Below, in pieces: positions 48,232 to 64,000 of a stretch of 64,000 nt of DNA; position 1 is the first letter of the stretch, and each line of letters starts with the position of its first letter. Source of the DNA: Macrobrachium rosenbergii (Eukaryota; Arthropoda; Malacostraca; Decapoda; Palaemonidae); NCBI RefSeq assembly GCF_040412425.1, contig NC_089762.1, positions 23,245,891 to 23,309,890 of the forward strand, read 5' to 3'. Both the position numbers and the translations under genes were made by a program. The notes beneath the pieces were generated by a model. That model had not been told where the DNA came from and did no database searches. It was given only the letters and a program-made list of their open reading frames with translations.

Positions 48232-49181
48232 TTGCTTAAAAGGTATCATTCAAGTAATTCTGAGACTGGTTGTGGAGACAAAATTGTAAGAGTTAATTTT
48301 AATAAGCTTCAGATACCTGAAGTAAGTGAACCTGATTTTGTTCATTCTTGGCATTCAGTAGACAATTGTGCTGCTCTAAAAGACATAAAATATTCCTTGC
48401 AGCATCTTCCTTTTCATCAGTCGCAGGAACTCCAAAACCTCATTAACTCTTTCTTGGACCTTTACGGGGAAAATCCAGGTCGATGCACAGTTCTCACCTA
48501 TAATATAGACCTTCTACTAGGAACTATTCCAATACGGCAGCATCCTTATCGCATCAGCCCTGCCAAGAAACTAGTACTGAGAGAAGAAGTAAACTATCTT
48601 CTGAGAGCTGGATTAGCTAAGCCTAACAAGTCACTGCGGGCATCTCCCTGTCTGTTGGTACCAAAGGAGGATGGCAGTGTGCGACTATGTACAGATTACA
48701 GGAGAGCAAACTCTGTTACTGTTAAGGATAGTTACCCTTTACCACGGCTAGATGACCTCATAGACTCGGTGGGCCAGGCTAAGTATGTAACAAAAATAGA
48801 TCTCCTCAAGGGGTATTATCAGGCAGAGTTAACATCTAAAGCAAAGCTTATATCTGCTTTTATAACTCCTTTTTGGGTGCACCCTCCACATTTCAACGTA
48901 TTATTAACTACACAATCCAAGGTTTAGAAGGGGTATATGCATATTTAGATGATATAGTGGTAGTAGGAGATTCTTGGGAGGAGTATATGCAGCGCTTGAT
49001 CAAGCTCTTGGAAAGATTAAGGGAAACTAAGTTAACAATCAATTTGAAAAAGTCCATATTTGGTCAGGCTACTGTTTCCTACTTGGGGCATATTGTTGGT
49101 GGAGGTAATGTTAGTCCAAAAACTGCAAATGTCAATGCCATACTTGATTACCCAGAACCCAAGACTGTGAAATCTCTGTAA
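48232..49181 (+). pseudogene. pol: GyB reverse transcriptase, frameshifted
   Basis: Frame 48232-48927 has a ~100-residue linker then RT fingers/palm: HPYRISPAKKLVL, RASPCLLVPKEDGSVRLC, TDYRRANSVT, KIDLLKGYYQAEL (motif A). A one-base shift near 48880 leads to frame 48873-49181 with GAPSTFQRI and YLDD (48942-48953), the polymerase active site, then the LGHIV thumb region. The frame stops at 49181 and the connection resumes at 49189. Confidence 0.92.
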
Positions 49182-49188
49182 AAGATTC

Positions 49189-49782
49189 TTGGGTATGGTT
49201 TCATATTATAGGAGGTTCTGCCAAAATTTTGCATCTATAGCTGCCCCTTTGCATGCTCTCACCAGTTCTAAGATGAAATATGATTGGGACGGAAAATGTC
49301 AGGCAGCATTTGATCACTTAAAATGTTTTTTGAGTAGTGAACCAGTCCTAAAACTCCCTAATTTTTCTAAATCCCTCTCTTTGCAAGTAGATGCTTGTGA
49401 CACAGGTGCTGGGGGAGTGCTGCTGCAGGAATCAGAGGATGGGATACTCCATCCAGTCAGCTATACTTCTAGTAAATTCAAGACTCATCAGCTATCCTAC
49501 AGCACTAGAGAGAAGGAACTATTAAGCTTGGTTCTTGCTCTCCAGAAATATGAGTGTTACTTGCAGGGAGCCTTGGCTATTCTAGTTTACACTGACGACA
49601 ACCCTTTAATCTTTTTGGAACGCACAAATGCCCATAATCAACATTTGCTTCGGTGGGCTTTATACCTACAGATCTTCAATCTTCACATCAAGCATCTAAA
49701 GGGCAGCGACAACATATTCGCGGATGCCTTATCACGTGCCCATACTCAGCCTTCTCAGGAAATGGAAGGTGCTCAGCTATGA
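49189..49782 (+). CDS. pol: GyB RT connection plus RNase H
   Basis: 197-codon frame. MVSYYRRFCQNFASIA is the RT connection; RNase H motifs are LQVDACDTGAGGVL (Asp), STREKE (Glu) and YTDDNPL (Asp), ending NIFADALSRAH. The stop lies 38 bp before the 3' LTR, leaving no room for an integrase downstream. The first RNase H acidic residue context is VDACD where GyA has TDASD. Confidence 0.93.
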   Translation: MGMVSYYRRFCQNFASIAAPLHALTSSKMKYDWDGKCQAAFDHLKCFLSSEPVLKLPNFSKSLSLQVDACDTGAGGVLLQESEDGILHPVSYTSSKFKTHQLSYSTREKELLSLVLALQKYECYLQGALAILVYTDDNPLIFLERTNAHNQHLLRWALYLQIFNLHIKHLKGSDNIFADALSRAHTQPSQEMEGAQL

Positions 49783-49806
49783 TCAAGCCATTCCGTTGGG
49801 CTTGAT

Positions 49807-49820
49807 CTTCTAGGGGGAGG
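49807..49820 (+). other. Polypurine tract of GyB
   Basis: CTTCTAGGGGGAGG abuts the 3' LTR start TGTAACACC at 49821. Confidence 0.85.
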
Positions 49821-50358
49821 TGTAACACCTTCCACATTTTACTGCATAATTGAGTTTCATGTTTAGATTTTGTCTGATTGTTTCCCCTCCGTATACCATT
49901 TTTCTATTGTCCTAAAAGTAGCGGTTGTTCCTGTCTTTAAACTCCTTGCTTTTACTCTATCTCCACCCAACCTATATTTCTTCGACTACTGTTTCACGTC
50001 TATCGTCAGTCTCCACTCAGCTCACCAGATCCTGGTATCCGGCAGGGAAGCAGTTTACCTTCTTTGACATGTCAATAGGCTAAGTATAAGTTTTGTAATG
50101 TAAGGGTTGAATAACAAACTGTATTTTGTTCTAAGGTTTCCAATTCATGATAATTTACTTTTCTGATACGTAGTTGTCAAATTGTACTTGTTTTCTAGTT
50201 TGCTGTAAATAATTTTTAAATAATAATATTTAACTTTTGTACTGTCGTATTATCATTCACTTACCTTTTGATATTTCTTTATTGTTATAGTCTACTGAAC
50301 CCAAGGGTATGAAATCAACTTAACATTGAGTAATACAATGTCTACTATATCTGTAAAA
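49821..50358 (+). repeat. 3' LTR of GyB
   Basis: 538 bp starting TGTAACACC and ending CTGTAAAA (CTGTAACA in the 5' copy). It runs directly into TA-rich DNA. Confidence 0.93.
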
Positions 50359-50362
50359 ATAT

Positions 50363-50880
<518 letters not shown>

Positions 50881-50886
<6 letters not shown>

Positions 50887-51036
50887 TATATATTGAACAT
50901 AAAAAAATAAATATATATATATATTTATGATCATATATATATATATTAGCATATATATATGTATATATATATATAAATATATGGAGGACCATTTATATGG
51001 TTATATATCCACCCCCCTATATGCAAAAATAATTTG

Positions 51037-51089
<53 letters not shown>

Positions 51090-51293
51090 TTATATATATA
51101 TGTATATATATATATATATATATATACATAAAAATATATATATATGTATATTTATATGTATATTATATTATATATTTATACATATTTATTGCAGCTCTTA
51201 AATGATACTATTATCTTGTTCTTTATACATATAATGGTTTACTTAGGTAATATATATAATTGTATGATTGATTACTATATATATATGGATCCG

Positions 51294-51328
<35 letters not shown>

Positions 51329-51400
51329 TATTGTGAATATATCTATATATATATATATATATAAGGACCTTATGACTTAGGAACTTAGTATATTTAAAGA
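50881..51400. repeat. Degenerate TA-rich region
   Basis: TA tracts broken by short unrelated words (GGAGGACC, CCACCCCCC and others), quite unlike the clean arrays elsewhere. Confidence 0.8.
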
Positions 51401-51405
51401 CACGA

Positions 51406-51858
51406 TTGTCCTCAGTTGCTTATGGGTTGCATCCACGTCGATTCTCGTAAACTGAGTAATCCTGAATTTTCAAATATCAGAGAACATGCCAAAAAATGTG
51501 GCAATAACACTGAAGATGATCAATTTAAAATCATTACAAGGGCCTCTTCCTAACTAGCACTCTCTATTCTGGAATCGCTAATTATCAAACAGACAGGACC
51601 ATTTTTAAATGCCCAAAACTCCTCCACCCCTCTCTACCTGTCGTAATCGGCTTCCTTTCCTTCCACTTACCCACACTCCAGTCGCCCTCCTATATACAGT
51701 ACGTTGGTACCTCCAGCAATGCTTAATTCATCCTTATGCACAAACGTAAAAAAAAAAAAAAAATTGTAATTTATATGTATTTATGATTCACTATATTTAT
51801 TCTTTTATTGCAGCCTTGAAAATGAGACTAGTTGTCTTGAAACGTGGGCACAAATAAA
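51406..51858 (+). mobile_element. Penelope-like element 3' end (endonuclease tail and 3' UTR)
   Basis: Plus frame near 51457-51552 reads SNPEFSNIREHAKKC...DQFKIITRASS, then a stop, then in the same frame LALSILESLIIKQTGPFLN and SSTPLYLS with a stop at about 51645. This is the C-terminal tail that follows the GIY-YIG endonuclease in Penelope-like proteins (H-x-C, then ILESL.IKQ). A poly-A-like run lies at 51749-51763. The 3' UTR motif CAGCCTTGAAAATG...TGAAACGTGGGCACAA (51811-51853) recurs at 62580-62628 and 63754-63803. The upstream reverse transcriptase is absent, as in a 5'-truncated copy. Confidence 0.83.
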
Positions 51859-53663
51859 GTTGATTTTATGAACCAGTCTGTTTCCACTGCCCTCAATTGA
51901 TTGATTTGTCTGACTGATTAACAGTCCTACCTGTATCCGATATATATATATACCATAAAATGGCCACGAACTTCCTTGTGCGTATACAATATATTCATAC
52001 TACACGTGTTAGGCTCCAGTAAGACGGGATGATTTAGATTCCGGATTCTTTAACTTACAAGGGTGTCAGCAATAGTGTCCTGTTTTAAAAGATAAAATAC
52101 GTCAATTGTTTAGGACAAGAGAGTACTTTTGCTTATGGAAAAATTATAGGAAACTGTATAGCGATAAAAGGTATGTGAAATTTAGGCGATAACTACCATT
52201 ATACAATCGGCATTTCGTACATTATGGAGAGAGTAGCTTGTAAAAAAATCGAGAGAGAGAAATTCTTCTGAGTTTTGGTTTTGTTAATTTTTGATGACAG
52301 TCTGCATAATCAGCATATACCCTTGTCTCTCAGAGATGCGTTTTCTGCCCTTTTAGCTGGGTATTTTGATTGAATATTTTGCAATAAATGAAGTATATTC
52401 TTTCCTCAGGTAAAATGTGTGTGTAATGTTTTTACTTTCAAAATTCATACAGTTGAAGTTAAAACATTTTGTAACTATGACTTCATATAACTTAACATAC
52501 TTTTCAGTTCCTCCTTTGACGGGGGGACATTCATCGCAAATAAAGACCACGATTTCTGCATCTCATCTTTCGCGTTCAAACTTCGCAGTAACTTCGTCAA
52601 ATGCATCAGGACGCTGGGGGAGAATCTCTTCCGAAGGTTATCTATGAGGTAATGGAGCAGTATCTTGAGAAAACGAATAAAAGGATAAATACTTTGTTGT
52701 CTGTTTATGATAACGACGAGGCACAAGCCATGACTTGGAAATCCCCTCTTACTTCTGTTTTTCAGACTCATATTTCCTTGTCCCCTTTCCTTACGTTCTT
52801 CCGACAGAATCTAAAGAAGGTAATAAAATAACCTACCTCGTTGGCACCTCCAACCCCCCCACAAAAAAAAAGAAAAAAAGAAAAAATGAAAAAAGCTTGG
52901 TTGCCAAAAAGAGGGCCGGTTCCGAAAGACTTGTGAGTGAGTGCCGTGGTCCCCATAAGTCAATACCGGATATATCATTTAGGATATACCGTAATGGACT
53001 CTGCTTCTTAAGTGATAAACAAATGAACAACTTAGGACATACACAAGAAGATAGAGAATTCTGGAGATAAATGGAGTAAAGCATTAGTCGAATGGTAAAG
53101 CCTTCAATTTGTGACTCCAAATCTAATTGGTCTTGAAAAATGAGGAGAGTAACTGAGTGCTTTTGTGATTGCAGCGAACTTGCAGCATATGAAGAACGTC
53201 TGGCTGTTCTATATTTTGTTGTTCAAAATTTTGTGAGGGGAAAACGCAGGTCCTTTACAAGTTTGCTACCTGTGTTATTCAAGGAAAATAAAAACATCCG
53301 TGCGTACTGGAATCTATATGGCAGGATTAGTGTCGATTTTCTTCCTATTCGTTAAAAAGATGATCGTGATCAACAGACAGTGGAGAGCATCGAGTATGTG
53401 ATTGTGATACTGAACATTCGTATCGATTAATCTTTTTGTTTTATCTTACGATGAAGACTTATGTAATGATCGCCTTTTTCATATTTATTTATTCATGAAT
53501 CATCTACATTTCAAGACTGCGTACCTTTATCCATCTATTAATTTCACACTACTGATGATCCCTCTGACGGGCAAACTGACAGAAAGGTACTGCTGTTTTG
53601 ATCCTGATGTTGAAGCTGCCTTGTTAGGAGAGGCGTGTCTGAAGCCGTAAAACATCCTGATAA

Positions 53664-53668
<5 letters not shown>
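51859..53668. other. Unassigned DNA
   Basis: Frames at 52475-52771 (minus), 52601-52831, 52735-53070 and 53140-53355 show no motif I can name. An A/G-rich tract near 52860-52895 is low complexity. Confidence 0.45.

Positions 53669-53728
<60 letters not shown>
53669..53728. repeat. (GA)n microsatellite
   Basis: Pure GA tract of about 60 bp. Confidence 0.97.
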
Positions 53729-55115
<1,387 letters not shown>

Positions 55116-55224
55116 TCTCTTACATACATATACCTGTCGTTTTCAGATATATTTACTAGAGTTGGAATAGACCCATCCTCACCATCGTAGCAAGTGGGCA
55201 ATCGGTATATGTATATACGAGAGG

Positions 55225-55915
<691 letters not shown>

Positions 55916-56029
55916 GTGTGTTGGCCTTGTCCCTGACACTGTCCTTCCGTGAGGTGTAGGCTAATTTATTTGCGGAAGCTATGGCGCGTGTGTGTGTGTG
56001 TGTGACATATTGACTCATATGAAGTAATG

Positions 56030-56293
56030 ACCTGAGGAACGAGAAAATTACAAAATTAAAACTTAATTCTAAAATGCGACATTTTTATTATTATATAATT
56101 TTTTATTCTTACAATTTAAACTAGAGTGGCACCGTAATGAACAGACAGAAAAACAAACCTGATTCTTGAGTAAAACTTTATTTTCTAAAACCTGAGGAAC
56201 GAGATAATTAAAAATTAAAACTTAATTCTAAAATGCGACATTTTTATTATTATATAATTTTTTATTCTTACAATTTAAACTAGAGTGGCACCG
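56030..56293. repeat. ~105-bp direct duplication at the transposase 3' end
   Basis: ACCTGAGGAACGAGA... occurs at 56030-56134 and 56190-56293. The right copy contains the last codons of the transposase. Confidence 0.92.
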
Positions 56294-58527
56294 ACTATTG
56301 CACTTGTGACCTTCTTTGTAACATTTACAGCGATTTGTTTGACACTGTTTCTTGCCTGCAGTACAGTTGCACTTAGCATAACCTTGACCACCAAACCTAG
56401 ATGATTGCTGTACTGCCTGACGAAGTCCTATTTCCTTGTCTGCACTTACTTCATCAATACTATACAGTTGATGGCTGCAGATATCAAATTGGCTCCTACT
56501 ACTATATGCCCCTTGAGTATCCCATCTCTCACGCCTATTCGATACATGTCATTTTCGTTACGATCTAGATAACACCGATAACGTTTCGTGGATCACCTTT
56601 CCCCTCGATCAACTAACGGGATGGGAATTGTCACGTTATCTCCTGGATCACCTGGGACGTGTTCTAAACGACTACGTTTGACCATGCGCTCAGCTTGAGC
56701 TAACTGGACCAGCTGATGCTCTGAACCGTTGAAGTGCTATGTCTTCTGGAGCTGATGAAGTCTTCTCTTGAGGATTCTGGCCACAGGTTGGACTGACTGG
56801 ATAGGCAGAGCCCTCTGCTGAGCCATCTGAATAAAGGAAAACAAAGAATAAATGCAGTTACTTTTCTTTCCTAATAACAAAAGAACATTTAATTTATGGA
56901 GATAGACTTGCTATGTAGTTTGGAATTTAACCAAATTAGTTTAATATTTACATTTTATAACAAAAGATTTTTTTATAGAGCAGAGCTCTCTGATGAACCA
57001 TCTGAATAAACAAAAACAAAGAATTAATGCAGTTACTTTTCTTTCCTTAATAACAAAATAAAAAGAAATAATTAATGGTGATAGACTTGTCATGTAGTTT
57101 GAAATTTAACCAAATTAATTTTCAGTTACATTTTATAACAGTATTTTTTTCCATCTCTACCTGGCTGAGCGAAGTCCTCTGGCGAGTCATTTGGAGGAGC
57201 AGAGCTCTGATGAACCATCTGAATAAACGAAAACAAAGAATTAATGCAGTTACTTTTCTTTCCTTAATAACAAAATAAAAAAGTAATTAATGGTGATAGA
57301 CTTGTCATGTGGTTTGGAATTTAACCAAATTATTTAAATATCAGTTACATTTTTTAACATTTTATTTATTTATTTATTTATTTACTTATTTTTTGCATCT
57401 CTACCTGGCTGAGCGAAGTCCTCTGGCGAGTCATTTGGAGGAGCAGAACATTCAGGTGAATCGTCTGGAGGGTTCGTGAACTCGGGTGATTCGTCTGGCC
57501 GAGTAGAGTCAGAGGAGAAACTGTAAGCTCCAAGTAAATCCTCTTCAGTGATCATTGTCTTCAAAACTTCTTCTGGAAGTGCGGTTGAACGTAGACCTAC
57601 TCTGGCGTCAACACCAAAGAGTGCTTTGTATGGAGATTGTTTGATTCCAGAATGGTAACTGTAGTTCTTTTTGGAACTGCACAAACCTGAGTCCCATGGG
57701 CCAGTCAGTTGTATCATTATCCCAACCATGAAATAAGCATGTCTTTTATATCACAGTTAAGGCGTTCAACAGATCCCTGGCTCTGTGGATGCCTTGGTTT
57801 ACCATGAACAATCAACAGGTCTGGCCAAAGAAGTTTGAGTTCCGAAATTACCAATGCTGTAAATTCACTACCATTATCACTCTGAAGAATTTGAGGGGCC
57901 CAACATTAAAAATATGTCCATTAGCTGGAATGCAACCTCAGCGCCTCTTTTTGAAGTTAAGGGGCGCAATATGCAATACTTTGTTAGATGATCTTGGTAC
58001 ACCATTATCCACTTATACTTTCCTTTGGCGCAAGACTGCATGTCAACAAGGTCCACCTGAGATCGTGAACCGTAATCCTTAGATAAAATCGGTTTGACAG
58101 TTACTCCTTTGTCGCACATCTCTTCCGTTTCTTTTGACACTGAACACACAAAGATTTGAACAGTTCTATAGTCTCTAGTTATGTTCGCATATTTTGACAG
58201 CTCTTTGACCATTTTGTCTCTTCCGCCATGTCCCGTAGCAATGTGAGCACGTTTTATTGTTTCAAACATATCCTCAACGTGTACAAAATAAACAAGTTCT
58301 TGAATTTCATCCTTCCGTTTTTTTATTAACTTTTCAACACCACCACACTGAAGAACTTCGTAACGTCCAAGGATGTAATACTGCCGATTTGATTTGTTTT
58401 TTGCACTTGATGCAACTCTGAGTTCCTCTATCAGATTGTAGTACTCAATTTTAGTTAGTATTAATGACTTTGAATCAGAGTTCTTCTTCAACATCACTTT
58501 CTCTAGAAATTTTCTTCTTGGGAACAC
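56238..58527 (-). pseudogene. Ginger-type transposase (gypsy-like integrase, KRBA2/GIN-like) with C-terminal Cys-rich domain
   Basis: Exon 1 (58527-57405): N-terminal ~130 residues with YYILGRYEVLQCGGVEKLI, H2C2 zinc finger HIATGHGGRDKM (its Cys pair, CVQC, lies in a shifted frame near 58130), integrase core SQVDLVDMQS (Asp), then in a shifted frame QSDNGSEF (Asp) and QSQGSVERLN (Glu, near 57760), then YHSGIKQSPYKALFG and repeats of the form PDDSPE. A donor-like CAG|GTAGAG follows at 57405/57404. Exon-like units with TTTATTCAG acceptors lie at 57218-57161, about 57001-56978, and a terminal exon 56826-56238 with NVTIPIPLVDRG and a Cys-rich end (CNCTAGKKQCQTNRCKCYKE). All catalytic parts are present but frames are broken. 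Confidence 0.87.
56826..57405 (-). repeat. Tandem exon-intron units in the Ginger transposase
   Basis: The segment TTTATTCAG|ATGG(T/C)TCA(T/G)CAGAG with its intron (ATTAATGCAGTTACTTTTCT on the plus strand) repeats at periods of 217 and 175 bp. Units end in CTCAGCCAG|GTAGAGATG except the middle one, which is truncated. Confidence 0.82.
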
Positions 58528-58548
58528 GCCATAGCTTCCAAATAACTG

Positions 58549-59348
<800 letters not shown>

Positions 59349-59538
59349 AATTTACATATATAGATAGACAGATATACATATACGTATATATAAAACACTT
59401 TCTCTAAGGGAAGTTGCTGTATTCAATAAGGCAGTTATATTTATATCTAATTTCTGGTTTTATTTACATTACCACCAACTACACTTGTCATAGAGATATG
59501 CATACATACGCACATGCATACATAGTTCATGTGTGTAC

Positions 59539-59541
<3 letters not shown>

Positions 59542-59592
<51 letters not shown>

Positions 59593-59597
59593 GAGAC
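59542..59597. repeat. (GA)n microsatellite
   Basis: GA tract with one GATA unit. Confidence 0.95.
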
Positions 59598-60129
59598 GGG
59601 GAGGGAGGGGGGAGCCAGAGGTGGGAAGAGGAAAGGTCATGGCATTCGTAAAACGGTCAATTAAATCGAGTCCAGTGACCCGGAAGTATTGATGTGTTGA
59701 TATACGAAGGACGCGCAGCCTCCATGTATTCCTTTCAATGAAGAATTGCCCCATATAATAAAAGAGATTTTTCGGTCTGTTTATTCTATGGGTTCAGATG
59801 ATACATAAAATTCTTCGTTAATGAAATGAGAGAATATGCTGAGACCCATTGCTATGGTACTTGAGAAACATCATAAATGTAATTACAAATCGTAGTTTTA
59901 GTTTAAGCATCAGAAAGGTTTTGTTTGCGTTTGTGAGATGCCCGTTATATTTGCGACAAAATGTTTCTTGTAATTTATCCAGATATATGCATAGTACCTT
60001 TACAGAAGGGGTAACCGTTTTTTTCTGTATGAGATTTCCAATCAAGTTTTGGCAGCATTCCGAAAGAACTTCCATTTCCCAGTGCACTGACTGACTATGT
60101 AGCTGATATTATGTAGTTTTAAGGGAAAC
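59598..60129. other. Unassigned DNA before Penelope-like RT relic
   Basis: Short overlapping frames at 59818-60094 lack motifs. Confidence 0.45.
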
Positions 60130-61020
60130 TTACACCGATCAGAGCAGGTAGAGGATCGTGAAAATCCTTCAGATCACGAAGGAAAAAACCGATCGAAGAC
60201 ATTAAAAGGGACCCGAGCCAGATCTTCAAGGAAAACACTGAAGCCCCAGGAAATAATTGATATGGAGAATCAGAAGGGGACTCTGGGACAAGGTACAATT
60301 TCGGAAACATCAAGACCCAGAAATATGGGAACCCCATCTGTCGATCGTCTCACAAATACTCACCCCAGACTGCAAATTAGCAAAAGGGCTCAATGCTTTG
60401 TTGACCCCTTACATCCTGCACAAGTACTTCCTGAAACCATCAGCTGACTTCTTTCAGGGGATCAGGAGTTCCCCACCAGAGAGAACGATTGCCTCACCCA
60501 ACGTGGAAAGCCTTTTTACTATTGTACCAACGAGGAAGACCGCAGATAAGATTGTAAACTGTTTAACATATCGAGTCCACCCCAGACCTCGACATCCTAC
60601 AGGTGACTTTCAGAACCCTCTTAGAAATTCGTACTATGAGGGTCCGTTCCTGACCTAAAGAACATTTATATATGTGCGCAAGTGAGCGGGCGTGGGAATG
60701 GATTCTGGAAACCGGGGAGTGCTGCTCTTTGCTAACTTTCATATGGGCCCGGTAGAGGAAACAGTTTTCCTTGTCATCCCTCAACTTGCCTCTACTTTCA
60801 GTATATAGATGACCCATTTGTCTCAGTCCAAACCGACGAGGAACTTGCTGTGCTCTAACGTGGTTTTGAGGATAATTTTGATTCTAAATTTGCTTATGAA
60901 AATAACATCCATGGCAAAGTTCCAATCTTCACAAGAGATATGATATACACAAAAGACTTATACGTCCTTGGTTGTTATCTAATGAAGCGGAGACTGAAAA
61001 GAATCTATTGATGTTCTAGT
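60130..61020 (+). pseudogene. Penelope-like reverse transcriptase relic
   Basis: Frame 60257-60658 reads HLSIVSQILTPDCKLAKGLN, LLTPYILHKYFLKPSADFF, then ASPNVESLFTIVP, which is palm motif A of Penelope-like RT (usual form ASLDVESLFTNVP; here Asp is Asn, so the metal-binding residue is lost). Further on, a shifted frame reads FQYIDDPFVSVQTDEE near 60800-60840, the YIDD active site, then a stop, then DNFDSKFAYENN and MIYTKDLYVLGCYLMKRRLK. The element class combines this RT with a GIY-YIG endonuclease, and such endonuclease pieces lie nearby (63210-63532). Clearly inactive. Confidence 0.87.
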
Positions 61021-61333
<313 letters not shown>

Positions 61334-61373
61334 TTTTTATCACATACGCAATTGATATGTGCATTAGTACAAT

Positions 61374-62511
<1,138 letters not shown>

Positions 62512-62540
62512 CACAACAGGAGCCACTGCTCAAACCACAT

Positions 62541-63842
62541 CGACGGGTAACGAGAGAAAGCACAGAGCATTTTCATGATTTATTGTGCCGACGTTTCACA
62601 AACCATCTCGGTTGCATTTTCAAGGCTGTAAAATTTGAACATCACATTACTCGTAATAACTCTTAAAATATTTCGACAAAATATATAGATTTATTATGTT
62701 GATATCCCCAGTAAAAGTAAAATATAGCAGAATGGTGAAATTTAAAAAAACCACATCAGAATACAAAGAGATATAGGAGAAAAACTCAAGAGTGTAAAAA
62801 ACTTAAAAAACTTAAAAAATCTAAAAAAATATGTAATAAAAAGACGTAAAATAATCTTGACATCACTGGTTACATCAATATATTTAAACTTCAGAGACAA
62901 AATAAAATTAGTAAAAACCAGCAAAAAAAAAAAAAAGAGTAAAGGTCAAAATAAAGTTAATACAGTTAAAAGAAGAAACATAAAAACGCAAAAACACTAC
63001 GGAGTAAAACACCCACCCAGCAGGCAATTTCAAAGAGAAACTAAACAGAAGAACCTTCAGAGACCGAGAAACGAAAGACGAAGTGCAACGGGCGATTACA
63101 TAATGTACAATTGGATGGAGGAAATCTGCGAGTTTAACGACGGAACTAGGTTTTTTTATCATTATGGACTCTAAGACGTGAAGTTCGTTTTCATTTTGTA
63201 CATGTCATGTGATTTGGAAATCTTTGGCCTCTATGTGTGTTTTACAGATCTTTGAGTGATTTGTCCAACATGGATGTTTGATTGTTCTGGATTGACAGTC
63301 TACTCCCAGTAAGATGCATTAGCAATTCTCTTTAGACATCAGAGGTGCCTCACACTGAGGGACCTAGGGCAAACCCTGAACGAACTGTAAGGTCTGTAAG
63401 GTAAGGTCCTAAAAGAATACTCCTCTTATGAGAGTCCAAGCATACTTTTAGTAGCCTTTTGTACATCCAAATATAGGTCCCTAAACTACATCTAGGGCAA
63501 ATATATTTGTATACAATGTTGGATGTAAACATTGGACTCAGCTTGTCTTTTGTATGTGAACAGTTTTTTAAGTTTTTAAGTTTTTTCGTTCTTGAGTTTT
63601 TTCCCTATATCTCTTTGTATTCTGATGTGTTTTTTTAAATTTCACTATTCTGGTATATTTTACTTTTTACTGGGGATGTCAATGTAATAAATCTGTATAT
63701 TTTGTCGAAATATTCTAAGAGTTATTACGAGTAATATGGTGTTCAAATTTTTACAGCCTTCAAAATGCAAACTGAGATGGTTTGTGAAACGTCGGCACAA
63801 TAAATCATGAAAATGCTCTGTGCTTTCCTTTCTTATCTGTCG
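62541..63842. mobile_element. Penelope-like copy with inverted 3'-end repeats
   Basis: Arms 62541-62820 (minus) and 63566-63842 (plus) are inverse complements of about 280 bp, each carrying the 3' UTR block CAGCCTT(G/C)AAAATG...GAAACGTCGGCACAA. Between them, on the minus strand, is the endonuclease tail of the same element class. Both outer ends meet (TA)n. Penelope-like elements are known to form terminal repeats in direct or inverted orientation, which fits. Confidence 0.82.
63205..63532 (-). pseudogene. Penelope-like GIY-YIG endonuclease fragment
   Basis: Minus frame 63532-63350: NIVYKYICPRCSLGTYIWMY and KRLLKVCLDSHKR, matching the GIY-YIG start with the CPRC pair and the KRLLKVR.DSH helix of Penelope-like proteins; the second motif Gly (usually GTYVG) is replaced by Trp-Met. 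A stop follows, then in a shifted frame KICKTHIEAKDFQI, the tail segment. It has no attached RT. Direction matches the left 3' arm at 62541-62820. Confidence 0.83.

Positions 63843-64000
<158 letters not shown>

Larger units (their letters stand above)
42397..50358 (+). mobile_element. Complete Ty3/gypsy-type LTR retrotransposon GyB with PR-INT-RT-RH order
   Basis: A 7,962-bp element between two ~540-bp LTRs, set in (TA)n arrays on both sides. Plus-strand order: 5' LTR, a tRNA-Pro-like primer-binding site, a 2.1-kb leader (apparently with an inserted repeat), gag (45126-46560), protease (about 46560-47000), integrase (47119-48229), RT (48232-49181), RNase H (49189-49782), polypurine tract, 3' LTR. 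As in GyA, integrase precedes RT. GyA and GyB differ in LTRs and sequence, so they are two families or lineages, not copies. Frameshifts break gag, integrase and RT. Confidence 0.93.

Overview
The window looks like intergenic DNA of an animal with a repeat-rich genome, most likely a decapod crustacean. The evidence is indirect: about 8% of the window is (TA)n arrays, with (GA)n, (CA)n and (TAA)n tracts as well, and the rest is metazoan-type transposable elements of many classes. I recognise no host gene, rRNA or true tRNA gene and no CRISPR array. All coding signal is transposon-derived and nearly all of it is broken by frameshifts or stops.

Layout. 1-8.8 kb: a Tc1/mariner-superfamily element with 72-bp terminal inverted repeats (1931-3817), a long non-coding repeat (3880-4995), and a 5' fragment of an LTR retrotransposon with a gag start (about 6749-8700). 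8.8-13.5 kb: microsatellites, a tRNA-derived SINE (11948-12220) and a dispersed repeat. 13.9-17.8 kb: the 3' part of an envelope-bearing, errantivirus-like LTR element (integrase tail, then Env-like ORF), rearranged by a 0.5-kb direct duplication enclosing a Penelope-like fragment that recurs inverted at 17.6 kb. 21617-29847: a complete Ty3/gypsy-type element (GyA, minus strand) between two ~1-kb LTRs. 30.38-32.24 kb: a hAT-like transposase with a BED finger. 33.5-41.8 kb: mostly unassigned DNA with a foldback MITE family and hairpins. 42397-50358: a second complete gypsy-type element (GyB, plus strand). 51.4-51.9 kb: Penelope-like 3' end. 54.9-55.4 kb: two head-to-head tRNA-derived SINEs. 55537-58927: a Ginger-type DNA transposon with a gypsy-like integrase, long TIRs and a Cys-rich C-terminal domain. 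60.2-63.9 kb: Penelope-like reverse transcriptase and GIY-YIG relics, and two large inverted-repeat structures.

Three features stand out. Both complete gypsy elements have the order protease-integrase-reverse transcriptase-RNase H, the Gmr1-type order, instead of the usual gypsy order with integrase last. Both of them, and the Ginger element whose transposase is related to gypsy integrase, sit precisely inside (TA)n arrays, which suggests integration into or tolerance within TA microsatellites. Three Penelope-type 3' ends share a conserved sequence block enclosing a variable hairpin. Frameshifts are so frequent, even where LTRs are about 95-97% alike, that assembly indels should be considered alongside real decay.
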